A stretch of 12,656 nt of DNA from Candidatus Aenigmatarchaeota archaeon (GTDB taxonomy: Archaea; Aenigmatarchaeota; Aenigmatarchaeia; PWEA01; JAGHBM01), in assembly GCA_023133195.1 (NCBI GenBank), contig JAGLWW010000010.1, positions 1 through 12,656 of the forward strand. Reading direction: 5' to 3'. The notes under the pieces are model-generated. The model was not told the origin of the DNA, ran no database searches, and saw only the letters and a program-made list of their open reading frames with translations. The translations under genes were made by a program, and so were the position numbers. Shown piece after piece: positions 1 through 6,402 of this stretch; position 1 is the stretch's first letter; the number at the start of each line of letters is the position of its first letter.

Positions 1-12
1 TAAAGTTATCAT
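1..12 (-). CDS. Start of the next operon gene, probably ribosomal protein eL19 (partial)
   Basis: Only the first four codons (M-I-T-L) lie in the window; the rest continues past the left edge. The start is convincing because a strong GGAGGT Shine-Dalgarno sits 7 bases upstream of the ATG, 41 bases after the eL32 stop codon. In archaeal spc-type operons the gene after eL32 is usually eL19, whose N-terminus often begins with Met, a few residues and then a basic helix; M-I-T-L is compatible but far too short to prove it. The identity is therefore inferred from gene order alone. Confidence 0.5.
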
Positions 13-53
13 TTTTTTACCTCCTGTGAAAATTTACAATTTTTAAAAGCATC

Positions 54-482
54 TTAATTTTTATTTTTAGACTCTATCTCAACAGGTTTGGAAGCACTGT
101 TTTTCAAATCTTTAGGTGGAATCTGAGTTTTGTCTCCACTTTTTTTATTTTCAATAATTTTACGCGGATTCAAGACCTTTATCTTCATTTTCTCAGCAGC
201 TTTTACTATTTCCATTTTTTTCTTCCTACCAACGCTTACCAAAATTCTTGCGCACTCCTTATTTTTATCTATCTTTTCAAGTTCTTTGGCGTTTGAAACC
301 ATTACTTCAAAAAGGCCAGATGGATGCATGTTTTTTTCTGCTTTACATGAGCCGTATCCTATCGTAGGCATTAGTTTCCTACCTTTTAGTTTTTTCCTTA
401 TTTTATTTGTCCTGCTTTTTGGTTTTCTCCACTTATCACCAAGCCTTACAAGTTCCGGATGTCTGCGAAATTTTCTAGCCAT
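54..482 (-). CDS. rpl32e: Large-subunit ribosomal protein eL32
   Basis: 142 aa. Archaeal/eukaryotic-specific protein of the large subunit. The family core is clear: FRRH near residue 5, WRKPKSRTNKIRKKLKGR at about 18-35, MPTIGYG at 38-44, and HPSGLFEVMVSN at 53-64. Residues after about 113 form a polar Lys/Ser/Asn tail without family similarity. I chose the ATG at 482 over an in-frame ATG 15 bases upstream because GGTGAT lies just 5' of it and the protein then starts M-A-R-K-F-R-R-H. With this start the gene overlaps the end of L6 by 8 bases, suggesting translational coupling. Stop is TAA. Confidence 0.95.
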   Translation of the reverse strand: MARKFRRHPELVRLGDKWRKPKSRTNKIRKKLKGRKLMPTIGYGSCKAEKNMHPSGLFEVMVSNAKELEKIDKNKECARILVSVGRKKKMEIVKAAEKMKIKVLNPRKIIENKKSGDKTQIPPKDLKNSASKPVEIESKNKN

Positions 483-1014
483 TGCTATCACCATCATCCT
501 TCGATGTTATAAAGATACCGTCCGAAAAGACTCTTCTGTCCCTTCTAGTACTTAATCCCGTTGATTTTTCTATATTTCCTGCTGTCTGGCCAACCTTTTC
601 TTTATCTACTCCTTTAATTATAACATTATTCCCCTCAATTTTGACTTTCACGCCTTCAATTATTTTGGCGTATCTGTCTTGTTTTTGTCCGAGGAAGTTC
701 TTTATTACAAGTTTGTCTCCATCCACAGAGACATTCATAGGAAAGTGAACATGAGATATCTTCATCCTGTATTCATACCCTTCCTTAACACCTTTGAACA
801 TGTTTTTTATGTGTGCAGTCCAGGTCCCGATTATTGCAAGATTTTTCTTTTTCTCATCCTTGGTTTCTATGATTATTTTTTTATCGGTTTTTTTTATACC
901 TAGTTTGGGATGATAAAATCTCTTTATTACCTCTCCCTTGCCTCCTTTGGCCTTTAAGTCATTTTCCGTTATATCAATGTCAATACCTTCCGGAATTTCA
1001 ATCTCTTTTTTCAT
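475..1014 (-). CDS. rpl6: Large-subunit ribosomal protein uL6
   Basis: 179 aa, normal for archaeal uL6, which binds 23S rRNA near the sarcin-ricin loop and the factor-binding site. Visible hallmarks are GTWTAHIKNMFKGV at 63-76, HFPM at 90-93, and the C-terminal STGLSTRRDRRVFSDGIF at about 151-168, the signature of the second uL6 domain. The ATG follows TAGGTGTTAAAATG, in which the TAG is the S8 stop and AGGTG the Shine-Dalgarno, so S8 termination and L6 initiation share one element. The last eight bases overlap eL32. Confidence 0.97.
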   Translation of the reverse strand: MKKEIEIPEGIDIDITENDLKAKGGKGEVIKRFYHPKLGIKKTDKKIIIETKDEKKKNLAIIGTWTAHIKNMFKGVKEGYEYRMKISHVHFPMNVSVDGDKLVIKNFLGQKQDRYAKIIEGVKVKIEGNNVIIKGVDKEKVGQTAGNIEKSTGLSTRRDRRVFSDGIFITSKDDGDSNG

Positions 1015-1022
1015 TTTAACAC

Positions 1023-1397
1023 CTAGTAAACATATCCAAGTAGCTTTCCTCCTGTTCCATCTTTTTTAGCTTTTTCATGGGTCATTATGCCTTTGGGAGT
1101 ACTTACTATAAGGATTCCAAATCCCGTTGACGGTAGATATCTTTTTTCCCATTTTTCAAACCCATCTTTTTTAAAGGAGAATCTTGGTTTTATTATGTTA
1201 CAATCATTTATCCTATGATTCAGTTTTATTCTAAATCTCTTCCCGGCCTGTTCAAATTCTTCAATGAAACTGTGGATCTTCATCACTTCCAGTACATTTT
1301 TTACAAGACTTGAAACCGGAGAAAAACACTCATTCTTCCCGACCCTTTCGGCGTTTTTTATGGCTGAAAAACAGTCCGCCAAAATATCATGTTGCAC
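1023..1397 (-). CDS. rps8: Small-subunit ribosomal protein uS8
   Basis: 124 aa with a GTG start. uS8 is a primary binder of the 16S central domain and in many organisms an autoregulator of the spc operon. The N-terminus (DILADCFSAIKNAERVGK) and the C-terminal STGFGILIVSTPKGIMTHEKAKK block are typical of archaeal uS8. GTG at 1397 is the best start: ACAGGTGATAAAGTG places GGTGAT four bases upstream, 11 bases after the S14 stop. It is the only GTG start I accept here; all other complete genes appear to use ATG. Stop is TAG. Confidence 0.95.
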   Translation of the reverse strand: MQHDILADCFSAIKNAERVGKNECFSPVSSLVKNVLEVMKIHSFIEEFEQAGKRFRIKLNHRINDCNIIKPRFSFKKDGFEKWEKRYLPSTGFGILIVSTPKGIMTHEKAKKDGTGGKLLGYVY

Positions 1398-1408
1398 TTT
1401 ATCACCTG

Positions 1409-1546
1409 TTAATATTTTTTAAATCCGATTTCCTCGGCTACTTCCCTGAAACAGTGTCTGCAGTAATATAAACCATATTTCCTTATCAGGGCACCATGCC
1501 TCCCGCATCTTATACATTTTGGTTTTCTATGTTTTTTCTCAATCAT
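1409..1546 (-). CDS. rps14: Small-subunit ribosomal protein uS14, zinc-binding form
   Basis: A 45-aa protein. uS14 sits in the head of the 30S subunit near uS3 and uS10. The zinc-ribbon cysteines are all present: C-x2-C at 11-14 (KCIRCG) and C-x2-C at 29-32 (YCRHCF), followed by the usual [16 protein letters not shown] end, so this is the short C+ form. The start ATG overlaps the L5 stop as ATGA, and GAAGTGAT just upstream, inside the L5 tail, is the Shine-Dalgarno. It sits between L5 and S8, its standard position. Length and cysteine spacing leave little doubt. Confidence 0.97.
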   Translation of the reverse strand: MIEKKHRKPKCIRCGRHGALIRKYGLYYCRHCFREVAEEIGFKKY

Positions 1547-2052
1547 TTTATCACTTCAATTTCAAATTTTTTCTTTACAAAATCCATGGATTCTTCCTTG
1601 CTTATTCTATGAGACTTTCCCACAGATTTGGATATCTTCCTTCTTTTTATCCTAAAACCGGGTCTTCCCAACGTAACACAGACATCCATTCCAAATATGC
1701 CTATCTTGGGGTCATATCTTATGCCCGGTATGTCTATATGTTCATGAATTCCAATTGAGAAATTGCCATTTCCGTCAAAGCATTTTATATTCAGCTTTCT
1801 TTCCTTCGAATCGATTATTTTTTTAAGGAAATCTGCCGCGTTTTTTTTCCTTAAAGTGACTTTAACACCTATTGGTCTTCCTTTTTGCACACCAAAAGTA
1901 CTCCTTTTTTTTGTCTTTGTCTTGACCGCGTTTTTTCCTGTAAGTGATTCAAGTAATTTTTTTGCTCTTTCCAGTTTTTCTCCCGATTCACCTATACATA
2001 TGTTTATAGTTACTTTTTCTATCCCGATTTCTCTCATTGGATTTTCTTTCAT
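1543..2052 (-). CDS. rpl5: Large-subunit ribosomal protein uL5
   Basis: 169 aa. uL5 binds 5S rRNA in the central protuberance. The N-terminus [21 protein letters not shown] (residues about 4-24), [13 protein letters not shown] at 38-50 and [11 protein letters not shown] at 58-68 are the family signature. A GTG nine bases further upstream would give a longer N-terminus overlapping eS4. I prefer the ATG at 2052 because AAGTGATTAATATG positions AGTGAT as the Shine-Dalgarno and gives the usual M-x-x-N-P-M-R-E-I start, one base after the eS4 stop. The C-terminal residues EVIK are encoded by the S14 Shine-Dalgarno segment. Confidence 0.95.
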   Translation of the reverse strand: MKENPMREIGIEKVTINICIGESGEKLERAKKLLESLTGKNAVKTKTKKRSTFGVQKGRPIGVKVTLRKKNAADFLKKIIDSKERKLNIKCFDGNGNFSIGIHEHIDIPGIRYDPKIGIFGMDVCVTLGRPGFRIKRRKISKSVGKSHRISKEESMDFVKKKFEIEVIK

Positions 2053-2053
2053 A

Positions 2054-2749
2054 TTAATCACTTATTTTTATTGCCGGAGATTTGTCTCCAATAACAAAAA
2101 TGAATTTTTCCGGAATATCAACAGTTCTTTGGTTGACTTCTATAGAAGCCAAATTTGGAGTAGAACCCAGGGTTTTTCTTACCCCCCTTAATATACCAAT
2201 CTTACCTCTGTTGCTTCCTTTTATCACCAGGCAAAGAGAATTCTTTTCTCTTTTCAGATGCTTCTTTATCTCAAGTTTAGGAATGCTTAATACAAGAGAA
2301 TCTCCTGTCTTATAATCATCTTTTTTTACAATCAGGTTCTTTCCATCATGTAGGTTAAGTTGAATCTTTCCCCCTCTTTCCACGGTCTTGTTTTTTATCC
2401 TGCAGATTTTGACATCCTTTTCCGCAGTTTTTATAAGTTCAAGCCATTTTTCTCCGGGCACAACCCTGAAAGATTCTTTTATCTGAGGTATGGTAACCAC
2501 ATCAAAAATTCCTATTGGATACTTGTGGTCTTTTCTTACCTTGCCGTCTACCGTAATTTTTCCTGATTTTATTATATGTTTGGATTCCTTTGCATTTTCA
2601 CAATATACAAGTACATCCCTTAAAAGAGATAACAATGGTATAGAATCTTCTTTTGGATTAGGACCAGGTCTGGGACAAACTACAAATCTCTTCTTTATTT
2701 TTTTCTTAATTGGATAACTTTCCTTTGCTGATAATCTTTTTTGATGCAT
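2054..2749 (-). CDS. rps4e: Small-subunit ribosomal protein eS4
   Basis: 231 aa, normal for archaeal eS4, which is unrelated to bacterial uS4 apart from an S4-type RNA-binding fold. An N-terminal basic segment (RLSAKESYPIKKK) is followed by VCPRPGPNPKEDSIPLL (about 24-40), an S4 RNA-binding domain (about 42-105) and a KOW-type stretch near 172-200 (LVIKGSNRGKIGILRGVR). The ATG follows AAGGTGAGAAAATG, a good Shine-Dalgarno. It is separated from L24 by a 99-base spacer holding a duplicated RBS and a mini-ORF, unusually long for this operon. Position between L24 and L5 is the archaeal standard. Confidence 0.96.
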   Translation of the reverse strand: MHQKRLSAKESYPIKKKIKKRFVVCPRPGPNPKEDSIPLLSLLRDVLVYCENAKESKHIIKSGKITVDGKVRKDHKYPIGIFDVVTIPQIKESFRVVPGEKWLELIKTAEKDVKICRIKNKTVERGGKIQLNLHDGKNLIVKKDDYKTGDSLVLSIPKLEIKKHLKREKNSLCLVIKGSNRGKIGILRGVRKTLGSTPNLASIEVNQRTVDIPEKFIFVIGDKSPAIKISD

Positions 2750-2855
2750 TTTCTCACCTTATTTATTTGGTGTGAAAATTTGAAAATCCGGAAATTTTGC
2801 TTTTCCAGTATTGGAACGTAGTTCCAAAGTCTATTTTCATATATTTTCTCACCTT
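2748..2855 (-). repeat. Duplicated RBS flanking a hairpin, L24/eS4 spacer
   Basis: The 13-base segment AAGGTGAGAAAAT (minus strand) occurs at 2843-2855, at the end of L24, and again at 2748-2760, immediately before the eS4 ATG. Between them lie a 7-bp inverted repeat with a 3-base loop (TTGGAAC-GTA-GTTCCAA, 2811-2827) and a second weaker one (AAAATTT at 2775-2781 with AAATTTT at 2792-2798). The layout (RBS copy, hairpin, RBS copy) recurs at three other junctions of this operon. Confidence 0.7.
2763..2840 (-). other. 25-codon mini-ORF in the L24/eS4 spacer
   Basis: An ATG at 2840 lies 13 bases downstream of a GGTGA Shine-Dalgarno (AAGGTGAGAAAATATATG) that also contains the L24 stop. It opens a frame of 25 residues (MKIDFGTTFQYW..., ending NFHTK) closed by TAA two bases before the AAGGTGAG that serves eS4. 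The peptide resembles no family I know. It may be a real small protein, a translational-coupling relay, or an accident of a duplicated RBS. Nothing but start context and position supports translation. Confidence 0.25.
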
Positions 2856-3361
2856 TCCATGAAATCTTTGTGTTCTTTCTCCCGATGAACATTCAAATCC
2901 ATTTTGTTGTCAAAACCTTTTCCACATATCGGGCAACTGAAGCCAGCTTTCTTTTTCTCCTCCTTTTTCTCTTTTTTCTCTACTTTTGGCTTTTTAACCT
3001 CGAATTCACCTTCCACTCTTTTTACTATTTTTTGCCTTTTTCTGTCAGTCATGTCAGGTTCTATCAGTCTAAGATTAGTCGGATGTATGGAAACACGAAT
3101 TTCCGTTCCGTCTGTCTTACTTCTTTTAACATCCTCGAGTGTTACCATTAACTTTTTAAGATTTACTTTGTTTATCAAACTCTTCATTCCCTTAAATTCG
3201 CCCCTCAATATTTCGACTTTATCACCTTTTCTCAGGGGGATATTTCTCTTCTTGAACTTCTTTCTCAGGTTCTTGCTCAAGTTTACAGTCATCATTTTCT
3301 GCCTTTTATGCAGAGGTGCCTCATATAATCTTTTTCTTTGTTTTCTTGGCTGAATACTCAT
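2849..3361 (-). CDS. rpl24: Ribosomal protein uL24 with C-terminal C2H2 zinc finger
   Basis: 170 aa, about 50 residues longer than the usual archaeal uL24. The core is normal: an N-terminal basic RKQRKRLYEAPLHKRQK segment, then a KOW motif (PLRKGDKVEILRGEFKGM at 42-59), ending with HPTNLRLIE at 93-101. After it come a Lys/Glu-rich linker (about 121-138) and a classical zinc finger with Cys143, Cys146, His159 and His164 (C-x2-C-x12-H-x4-H, CPICGKGF core). S3 in the same operon has a matching finger. Start ATG at 3361 directly follows the L14 TAA; its Shine-Dalgarno is weak. Stop TGA is part of the next GGTGA element. The finger's role is unknown; rRNA or protein contact is plausible. Confidence 0.96.
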   Translation of the reverse strand: MSIQPRKQRKRLYEAPLHKRQKMMTVNLSKNLRKKFKKRNIPLRKGDKVEILRGEFKGMKSLINKVNLKKLMVTLEDVKRSKTDGTEIRVSIHPTNLRLIEPDMTDRKRQKIVKRVEGEFEVKKPKVEKKEKKEEKKKAGFSCPICGKGFDNKMDLNVHREKEHKDFMER

Positions 3362-3760
3362 TTAAACCACTATTCTCGCTATTTTTCCAATAGGGGGATA
3401 TCTCTTTACGACCTCCTTTGCTACGGGACCTTTTATTTCCGAACCTCTCGGCTCTTTCTTTTCGCCCACTAGGATGGCTGCATTGTCTTCAAACTTTATT
3501 CTTGTACCATCAGCCCTGCGAATCTCCTTTTTTTGTCTGATTATTACAGCAAGAGGAGTCTCCTGTTTTATCTTTGGTGTTCCCTTTTTGACCGAACATA
3601 AAACAATATCCCCGATTCCGGCCTTCGGCTGCCTTCTTTTTCTACCCTTATAACCCTTTACAGCAAAAACTCTTAGAATTTTTGCTCCGCTGTTGTCCAC
3701 ACAGTTTATCAGCGCTCCATGATTAATTCCTTTTGTTATTCTTGAACCCATTGCTTTCAT
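3362..3760 (-). CDS. rpl14: Large-subunit ribosomal protein uL14
   Basis: 132 aa, the typical archaeal length. uL14 sits at the subunit interface, contacting 16S rRNA and the site where anti-association factors dock. Key stretches are CVDNSGAKILRV at 20-31, the basic GYKGRKRRQPKAGIGD loop at 36-51, ADGTRIKFEDNAAILV at 83-98, and RGSEIKGPVAKE at 105-116. The ATG overlaps the S17 stop (ATGA), and GGAGGTG within the S17 end is an unusually complete Shine-Dalgarno for this operon. Nothing is odd about this gene. Confidence 0.97.
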   Translation of the reverse strand: MKAMGSRITKGINHGALINCVDNSGAKILRVFAVKGYKGRKRRQPKAGIGDIVLCSVKKGTPKIKQETPLAVIIRQKKEIRRADGTRIKFEDNAAILVGEKKEPRGSEIKGPVAKEVVKRYPPIGKIARIVV

Positions 3761-4101
3761 TTCTCAGCACCTCCTTTTTCTATCACAACAAAACTTTTTT
3801 TCTTGCTTATAGGTCTGCATTCAGCTATTGTCACAACATCTCCCTTCTTTACGTTTATGCAGGACGGGTTATGAGCAAGTATTTTTGTATTTTTTCTTTC
3901 ATACCTTTCATATTTAGGCATGAAATTGAAGTAATTCCATTGGATTACAACAGTATTTTTAGATTTATCACTAATTACAACGCCCTTAAAAACTCTTCCT
4001 CTGACAGGCAGGTTTCCATGAAACGGGCATTTTTTGCTTTTGCACGTTTCTTTCGGGGTTTTTACATCCAATCCAATGTTTCTCATTTTTTTCTTACTCA
4101 T
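3757..4101 (-). CDS. rps17: Small-subunit ribosomal protein uS17
   Basis: 114 aa. uS17 is a primary 16S rRNA-binding protein with an OB fold. The archaeal hallmark CPFHGNLPVRGRVFKG appears at 25-40, followed by VVIQWNYFNFMPKYERYERKN (about 51-71), a LAHNP motif at about 74-78 and KKGDVVTIAECRPISKKKSFVV near the end. The start ATG overlaps the Rpp29 stop as ATGA, with AAGGTGAG upstream as Shine-Dalgarno, and the S17 end overlaps the L14 start in the same way. The chain Rpp29-S17-L14 is therefore tightly coupled. Confidence 0.97.
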   Translation of the reverse strand: MSKKKMRNIGLDVKTPKETCKSKKCPFHGNLPVRGRVFKGVVISDKSKNTVVIQWNYFNFMPKYERYERKNTKILAHNPSCINVKKGDVVTIAECRPISKKKSFVVIEKGGAEK

Positions 4102-4370
4102 TTTCTCACCTTTCTTATCCTTTCTTCCGGTCTGACAGCGATTTCATTTCCAATTATTTTCATTTTTTCTCCGTTTGGTAACGTAAACCTGAAAACAGAG
4201 CCAACCTTTTGTATGTTTTTCTCACCGTTCTTTGACTCTATTTTTATGATTTTTTGTGTTTCATTTATTACCGTTCCTTTAATCCCTTTCTGCGTCTCAT
4301 TTTTGCTTTTCAAAACTTCGGCTTCAAGCCCCATAAACTCATGTTTTTTAAGGTTTTTTTTCGTCATCAT
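4098..4370 (-). CDS. rnp1: RNase P protein component 1 (Rpp29/Pop4 homologue)
   Basis: 90 aa. The archaeal Rpp29 subunit helps the catalytic RNA recognise and cleave pre-tRNA 5' leaders. The Sm-like barrel pattern is visible: HEFMGLEAEVLKSKN (10-24), GIKGTVINETQKIIKI (29-44), VFRFTLPNG (58-66), and RPEERIRK near the end. Its position between SUI1/L29 and S17 is the conserved archaeal location. Two consecutive ATG codons begin the frame, two bases after the SUI1 stop, and no good Shine-Dalgarno is visible, so either Met may be used and initiation probably depends on coupling. The last residues, KVRK, are read from the S17 Shine-Dalgarno. Confidence 0.92.
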   Translation of the reverse strand: MMTKKNLKKHEFMGLEAEVLKSKNETQKGIKGTVINETQKIIKIESKNGEKNIQKVGSVFRFTLPNGEKMKIIGNEIAVRPEERIRKVRK

Positions 4371-4371
4371 T

Positions 4372-4674
4372 TTATCGTCTTTTTATTTCTATCCGGTCTT
4401 TTGAAAAGCCCAATTTTATCAACAAATTTTCCATTTTCCTTAAGTGATTTCCCTGTAGTTCTATTTTTCCGTTTTTGTATGTCCCGCCGCATGCCAGACT
4501 TTTTTTAAGTTCGCTTAATATTTGTCCCGGATTCATGTCTTTTGATATGTTGTTTACCACGGTCATATATTTTCCGTATCTTCTCCTTTCAAGGAAAACC
4601 TCGATTTTATTTTCTTCTTTTGCCAGAGTTTCGCATATACAAAGATCTTTTGGAAGTCCACAGTTTGGACACAT
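4372..4674 (-). CDS. SUI1/aIF1 translation initiation factor
   Basis: 100 aa. The aIF1/SUI1 family promotes scanning or start-codon fidelity on the 30S subunit. An N-terminal zinc ribbon (Cys2, Cys5, Cys12, Cys14: MCPNCGLPKDLCIC) precedes the SUI1 domain, with ERRRYGKYMTVV at 29-40 and LACGGTYKNGKIELQGNH at 60-77, the rRNA-binding signature. Placement after L29 and before Rpp29 is common in archaea. Unusually, the only good Shine-Dalgarno (GAGGTGAT) is about 14 bases from the ATG, compared with 4-8 in most neighbours, and it belongs to a perfect 19-base duplication with a potential hairpin upstream. The frame has a TAA upstream and no better start. Confidence 0.95.
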   Translation of the reverse strand: MCPNCGLPKDLCICETLAKEENKIEVFLERRRYGKYMTVVNNISKDMNPGQILSELKKSLACGGTYKNGKIELQGNHLRKMENLLIKLGFSKDRIEIKRR

Positions 4675-4679
4675 CTCAC

Positions 4680-4762
4680 TGATTTTTTATCACCTCAAAG
4701 TTTTTATCAAAAATTGATAAAAAATTATGAAACTTGATTTCTTTGATTTTTTATCACCTCAA
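4680..4762 (-). repeat. 19-bp duplicated RBS flanking a 10-bp hairpin, L29/SUI1 junction
   Basis: TTGAGGTGATAAAAAATCA (minus strand) occurs perfectly at 4744-4762, inside the L29 C-terminus, and at 4680-4698, just before SUI1, 64 bases apart. Between them, one base after the L29 stop, is a perfect inverted repeat with 10-bp arms and a 3-base loop (TTTTTATCAA at 4701-4710, TTGATAAAAA at 4714-4723). The arm at 4715-4724 is also exactly complementary to ten bases of the SUI1 RBS segment (4683-4692), so two alternative folds are possible. No T-tract follows, which argues against a terminator. Confidence 0.8.
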
Positions 4763-4976
4763 TTTTTTGTAATTTTGAATTCTTATTCTCGTTTTTTATG
4801 GTTAAAATTCTGGCAATGGTTCTTTTTATCTCCTTTATCTTGCCAGCATTTTCAGGAGCGCCACCTACGATTATCTGTGCCTTCTTTTTGGAAAGCTCCA
4901 GTTTAAGTTCTTTCATTTTTTTATTCATTTCCTCATCAGTCATTTTCCTTATTTCCTTAGGCTTTAGTATTGCCAT
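4725..4976 (-). CDS. rpl29: Large-subunit ribosomal protein uL29
   Basis: 83 aa, slightly longer than the usual 65-75. uL29 is a two-helix protein at the polypeptide exit tunnel. The N-terminus ([23 protein letters not shown]) and the following helix with [18 protein letters not shown] are characteristic. The last dozen residues ([12 protein letters not shown]) lie outside the family core and are encoded by the upstream copy of the duplicated RBS, so the tail probably arose by that duplication. The start is within the S3 tail: GGTGAATAAAGATG gives a clear Shine-Dalgarno and a 20-base overlap with S3. Confidence 0.93.
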   Translation of the reverse strand: MAILKPKEIRKMTDEEMNKKMKELKLELSKKKAQIIVGGAPENAGKIKEIKRTIARILTIKNENKNSKLQKIEVIKNQRNQVS

Positions 4977-5946
4977 CTTTATTCACCTTCCTCTCCTTTT
5001 CTTTCACCAGTTCTTCCTCTTTTTTATTCGGTGTCTCAGTTTTCTTCACTTCAGATTCTTCCTTTTTTTCCTCGGGTTTAGCTTCTTCCGGTTTCTCATT
5101 AATTGATTCGGATTTCTCTTTTGCTATTTTTTCATCAGGTTTTATCTTTTCCTTAGATTCTTTTTTCGGTTTAGCCTCCTCTTTACTCTTTTTCTTGGGG
5201 CCGGTTTCATCCTGTTTTGCCTCTTCTTTCTGTTCCGTCTTCTTTTTCTCCTCGTCTGAATGTTTTTGCCCTATGTGAATTTTGAGACTTCTTTCCTTAT
5301 CATAAACCTTTCCGCAATATGGGCATACCAAACTTTCCAACTTCTTTTCCTTGACCACTTCCTTTATCTCTTTTATTTTCGCCTCTGGAAATTCCTTCAT
5401 TATACGGACTTTAATTCCTATGGTACCGGCTTTGGTTACTGCAGTTACTTTTGCATAATCTACAAACTGCTTTGCTGTCTCTCCCGAATACTTTAGATAA
5501 CCGTTATAAAACCTTTGTACTCTTGACTTGGACGAGCCAAGCTTTCCGCTTAACCTTATCTCAGTGCCTATGGCACCGCTTTCTATTGTCTTTCTGAGCA
5601 TGATATTTCCGATTCTCCTGAAGTTCAAACCCCTTTCAAGAGCGCTCTTTATCTCTTGTGCTACAATTCTCGAATTCAGGTAAGGTTTTTCTATTTCCTG
5701 CACATCAATTCTTATGTTTTCAAATTCAAACTCTTTCTTGAGTTTTTCAGACACCGCGTTTATGTTTTCCCCACCCCTGCCTATTATGAGGCCCGGTTTG
5801 TTTGCATAAATTGTTATATCCATTCCCATGTGGGTTTTCTTTATATCTGAATGGGAATAACCATATTTTTCAAAACATTTCATCAGGAACTCCTCTATTT
5901 GAGGTTTCTTTTTGTTATTGGCTATAAATTTATTTTTTATGCTCAT
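4957..5946 (-). CDS. rps3: Ribosomal protein uS3 with C2H2 zinc finger and Lys/Glu tail
   Basis: 329 aa, about 100 longer than typical archaeal uS3. A KH type-2 domain with the IIGRGG loop (54-59) and the C-terminal S3 domain ([26 protein letters not shown] region, 111-136; [16 protein letters not shown], 141-156) form the normal part, which lines the mRNA entry channel. It is followed by a C2H2 finger with Cys208, Cys211, His224 and His229, and then by about 100 residues made almost only of Lys, Glu, Pro, Ser and Thr, presumably disordered. The ATG has GGTGAATAAAGATG upstream inside the L22 end (17-base overlap). The final VNKD segment is the L29 Shine-Dalgarno read in frame. Confidence 0.96.
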   Translation of the reverse strand: MSIKNKFIANNKKKPQIEEFLMKCFEKYGYSHSDIKKTHMGMDITIYANKPGLIIGRGGENINAVSEKLKKEFEFENIRIDVQEIEKPYLNSRIVAQEIKSALERGLNFRRIGNIMLRKTIESGAIGTEIRLSGKLGSSKSRVQRFYNGYLKYSGETAKQFVDYAKVTAVTKAGTIGIKVRIMKEFPEAKIKEIKEVVKEKKLESLVCPYCGKVYDKERSLKIHIGQKHSDEEKKKTEQKEEAKQDETGPKKKSKEEAKPKKESKEKIKPDEKIAKEKSESINEKPEEAKPEEKKEESEVKKTETPNKKEEELVKEKERKVNKDGNTKA

Positions 5947-6346
5947 CTTTATTCACCTTCTTTTTTTCCTTTCCTTCTTTCAGAATAATTTTTATGTTTG
6001 TATTTTTCAGCTTTGAACCAAAAGACCTTCTTCTCTTAGATCTCATCCTTTTCGCGCCTTTTTCTGCGCATACTGTTCTTATAACAGGGGCTTTCATTCC
6101 CTTATACTCAGCATTCTTTTCTGCGCTTTCCAGTATTTTCAGTATCTCCTCACAGGTTTTTGTGAAATATTTTCCGTTTATGTCAATTTTTTTTCCTATT
6201 AACTCCTGCAGGAACTTCTTTGATTTGTCAAGTTCCATCCTGTTTATTTTCCTGCAAACAATTATGCTGCTTTTTGTGGATATGGGCAGACCTATTCCTG
6301 CCGCTTTGACCTCTTCTTTTTCAATTTCTACAGGATATTTTATCAT
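5930..6346 (-). CDS. rpl22: Large-subunit ribosomal protein uL22
   Basis: 138 aa. uL22 lines the nascent-peptide exit tunnel. Seen: AAGIGLPISTKSSIIVCRKINR at the N-terminus, EILKILESAEKNAEYKGM in the middle, and the tunnel hairpin region with KRMRSKRRRSFGSKLKN (about 100-116), followed by a strand (TNIKIILKE). The Lys-rich end ([11 protein letters not shown]) goes beyond the core and includes the S3 Shine-Dalgarno. The start ATG follows GAAGTGATAAAATG and overlaps the stop of a 19-codon mini-ORF (ATGA). Position between S19 and S3 is canonical. Confidence 0.96.
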   Translation of the reverse strand: MIKYPVEIEKEEVKAAGIGLPISTKSSIIVCRKINRMELDKSKKFLQELIGKKIDINGKYFTKTCEEILKILESAEKNAEYKGMKAPVIRTVCAEKGAKRMRSKRRRSFGSKLKNTNIKIILKEGKEKKKVNKDEHKK

Positions 6347-6402
6347 TTTATCACTTCTTTTATTTCACATATGATAAAGTTTGAAACTTTAGTTTCATGC
6401 AT
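6343..6402 (-). other. 19-codon mini-ORF in the S19/L22 spacer
   Basis: ATG at 6402 lies three bases after AAGTGATTA, in which TGA is the S19 stop. It opens a 19-residue frame (MHETKVSNFIICEIKEVIK) whose TGA overlaps the L22 ATG as ATGA. The start context and terminal overlap are exactly those of the real genes around it, so ribosomes could pass from S19 to L22 through it. The peptide is not recognisable. It may be a coupling relay or only a by-product of RBS duplication. Confidence 0.3.

Noticed and set aside
483..497. Upstream ATG adding five residues to eL32
   Set aside because: It would place GGTGAT after the start; the ATG at 482 is correctly spaced from that Shine-Dalgarno and matches the family N-terminus.
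2695..2892. 65-codon minus-strand frame spanning the L24/eS4 spacer
   Set aside because: It overlaps both L24 and eS4 out of frame and lacks an RBS. The 25-codon frame in the spacer fits the start context better.
4699..4724. L29/SUI1 hairpin as a transcription terminator
   Set aside because: The minus-strand sequence after the hairpin is not a T tract (CTTTGAGGTG), and downstream operon genes have no promoter here. A translational or processing role is more likely.
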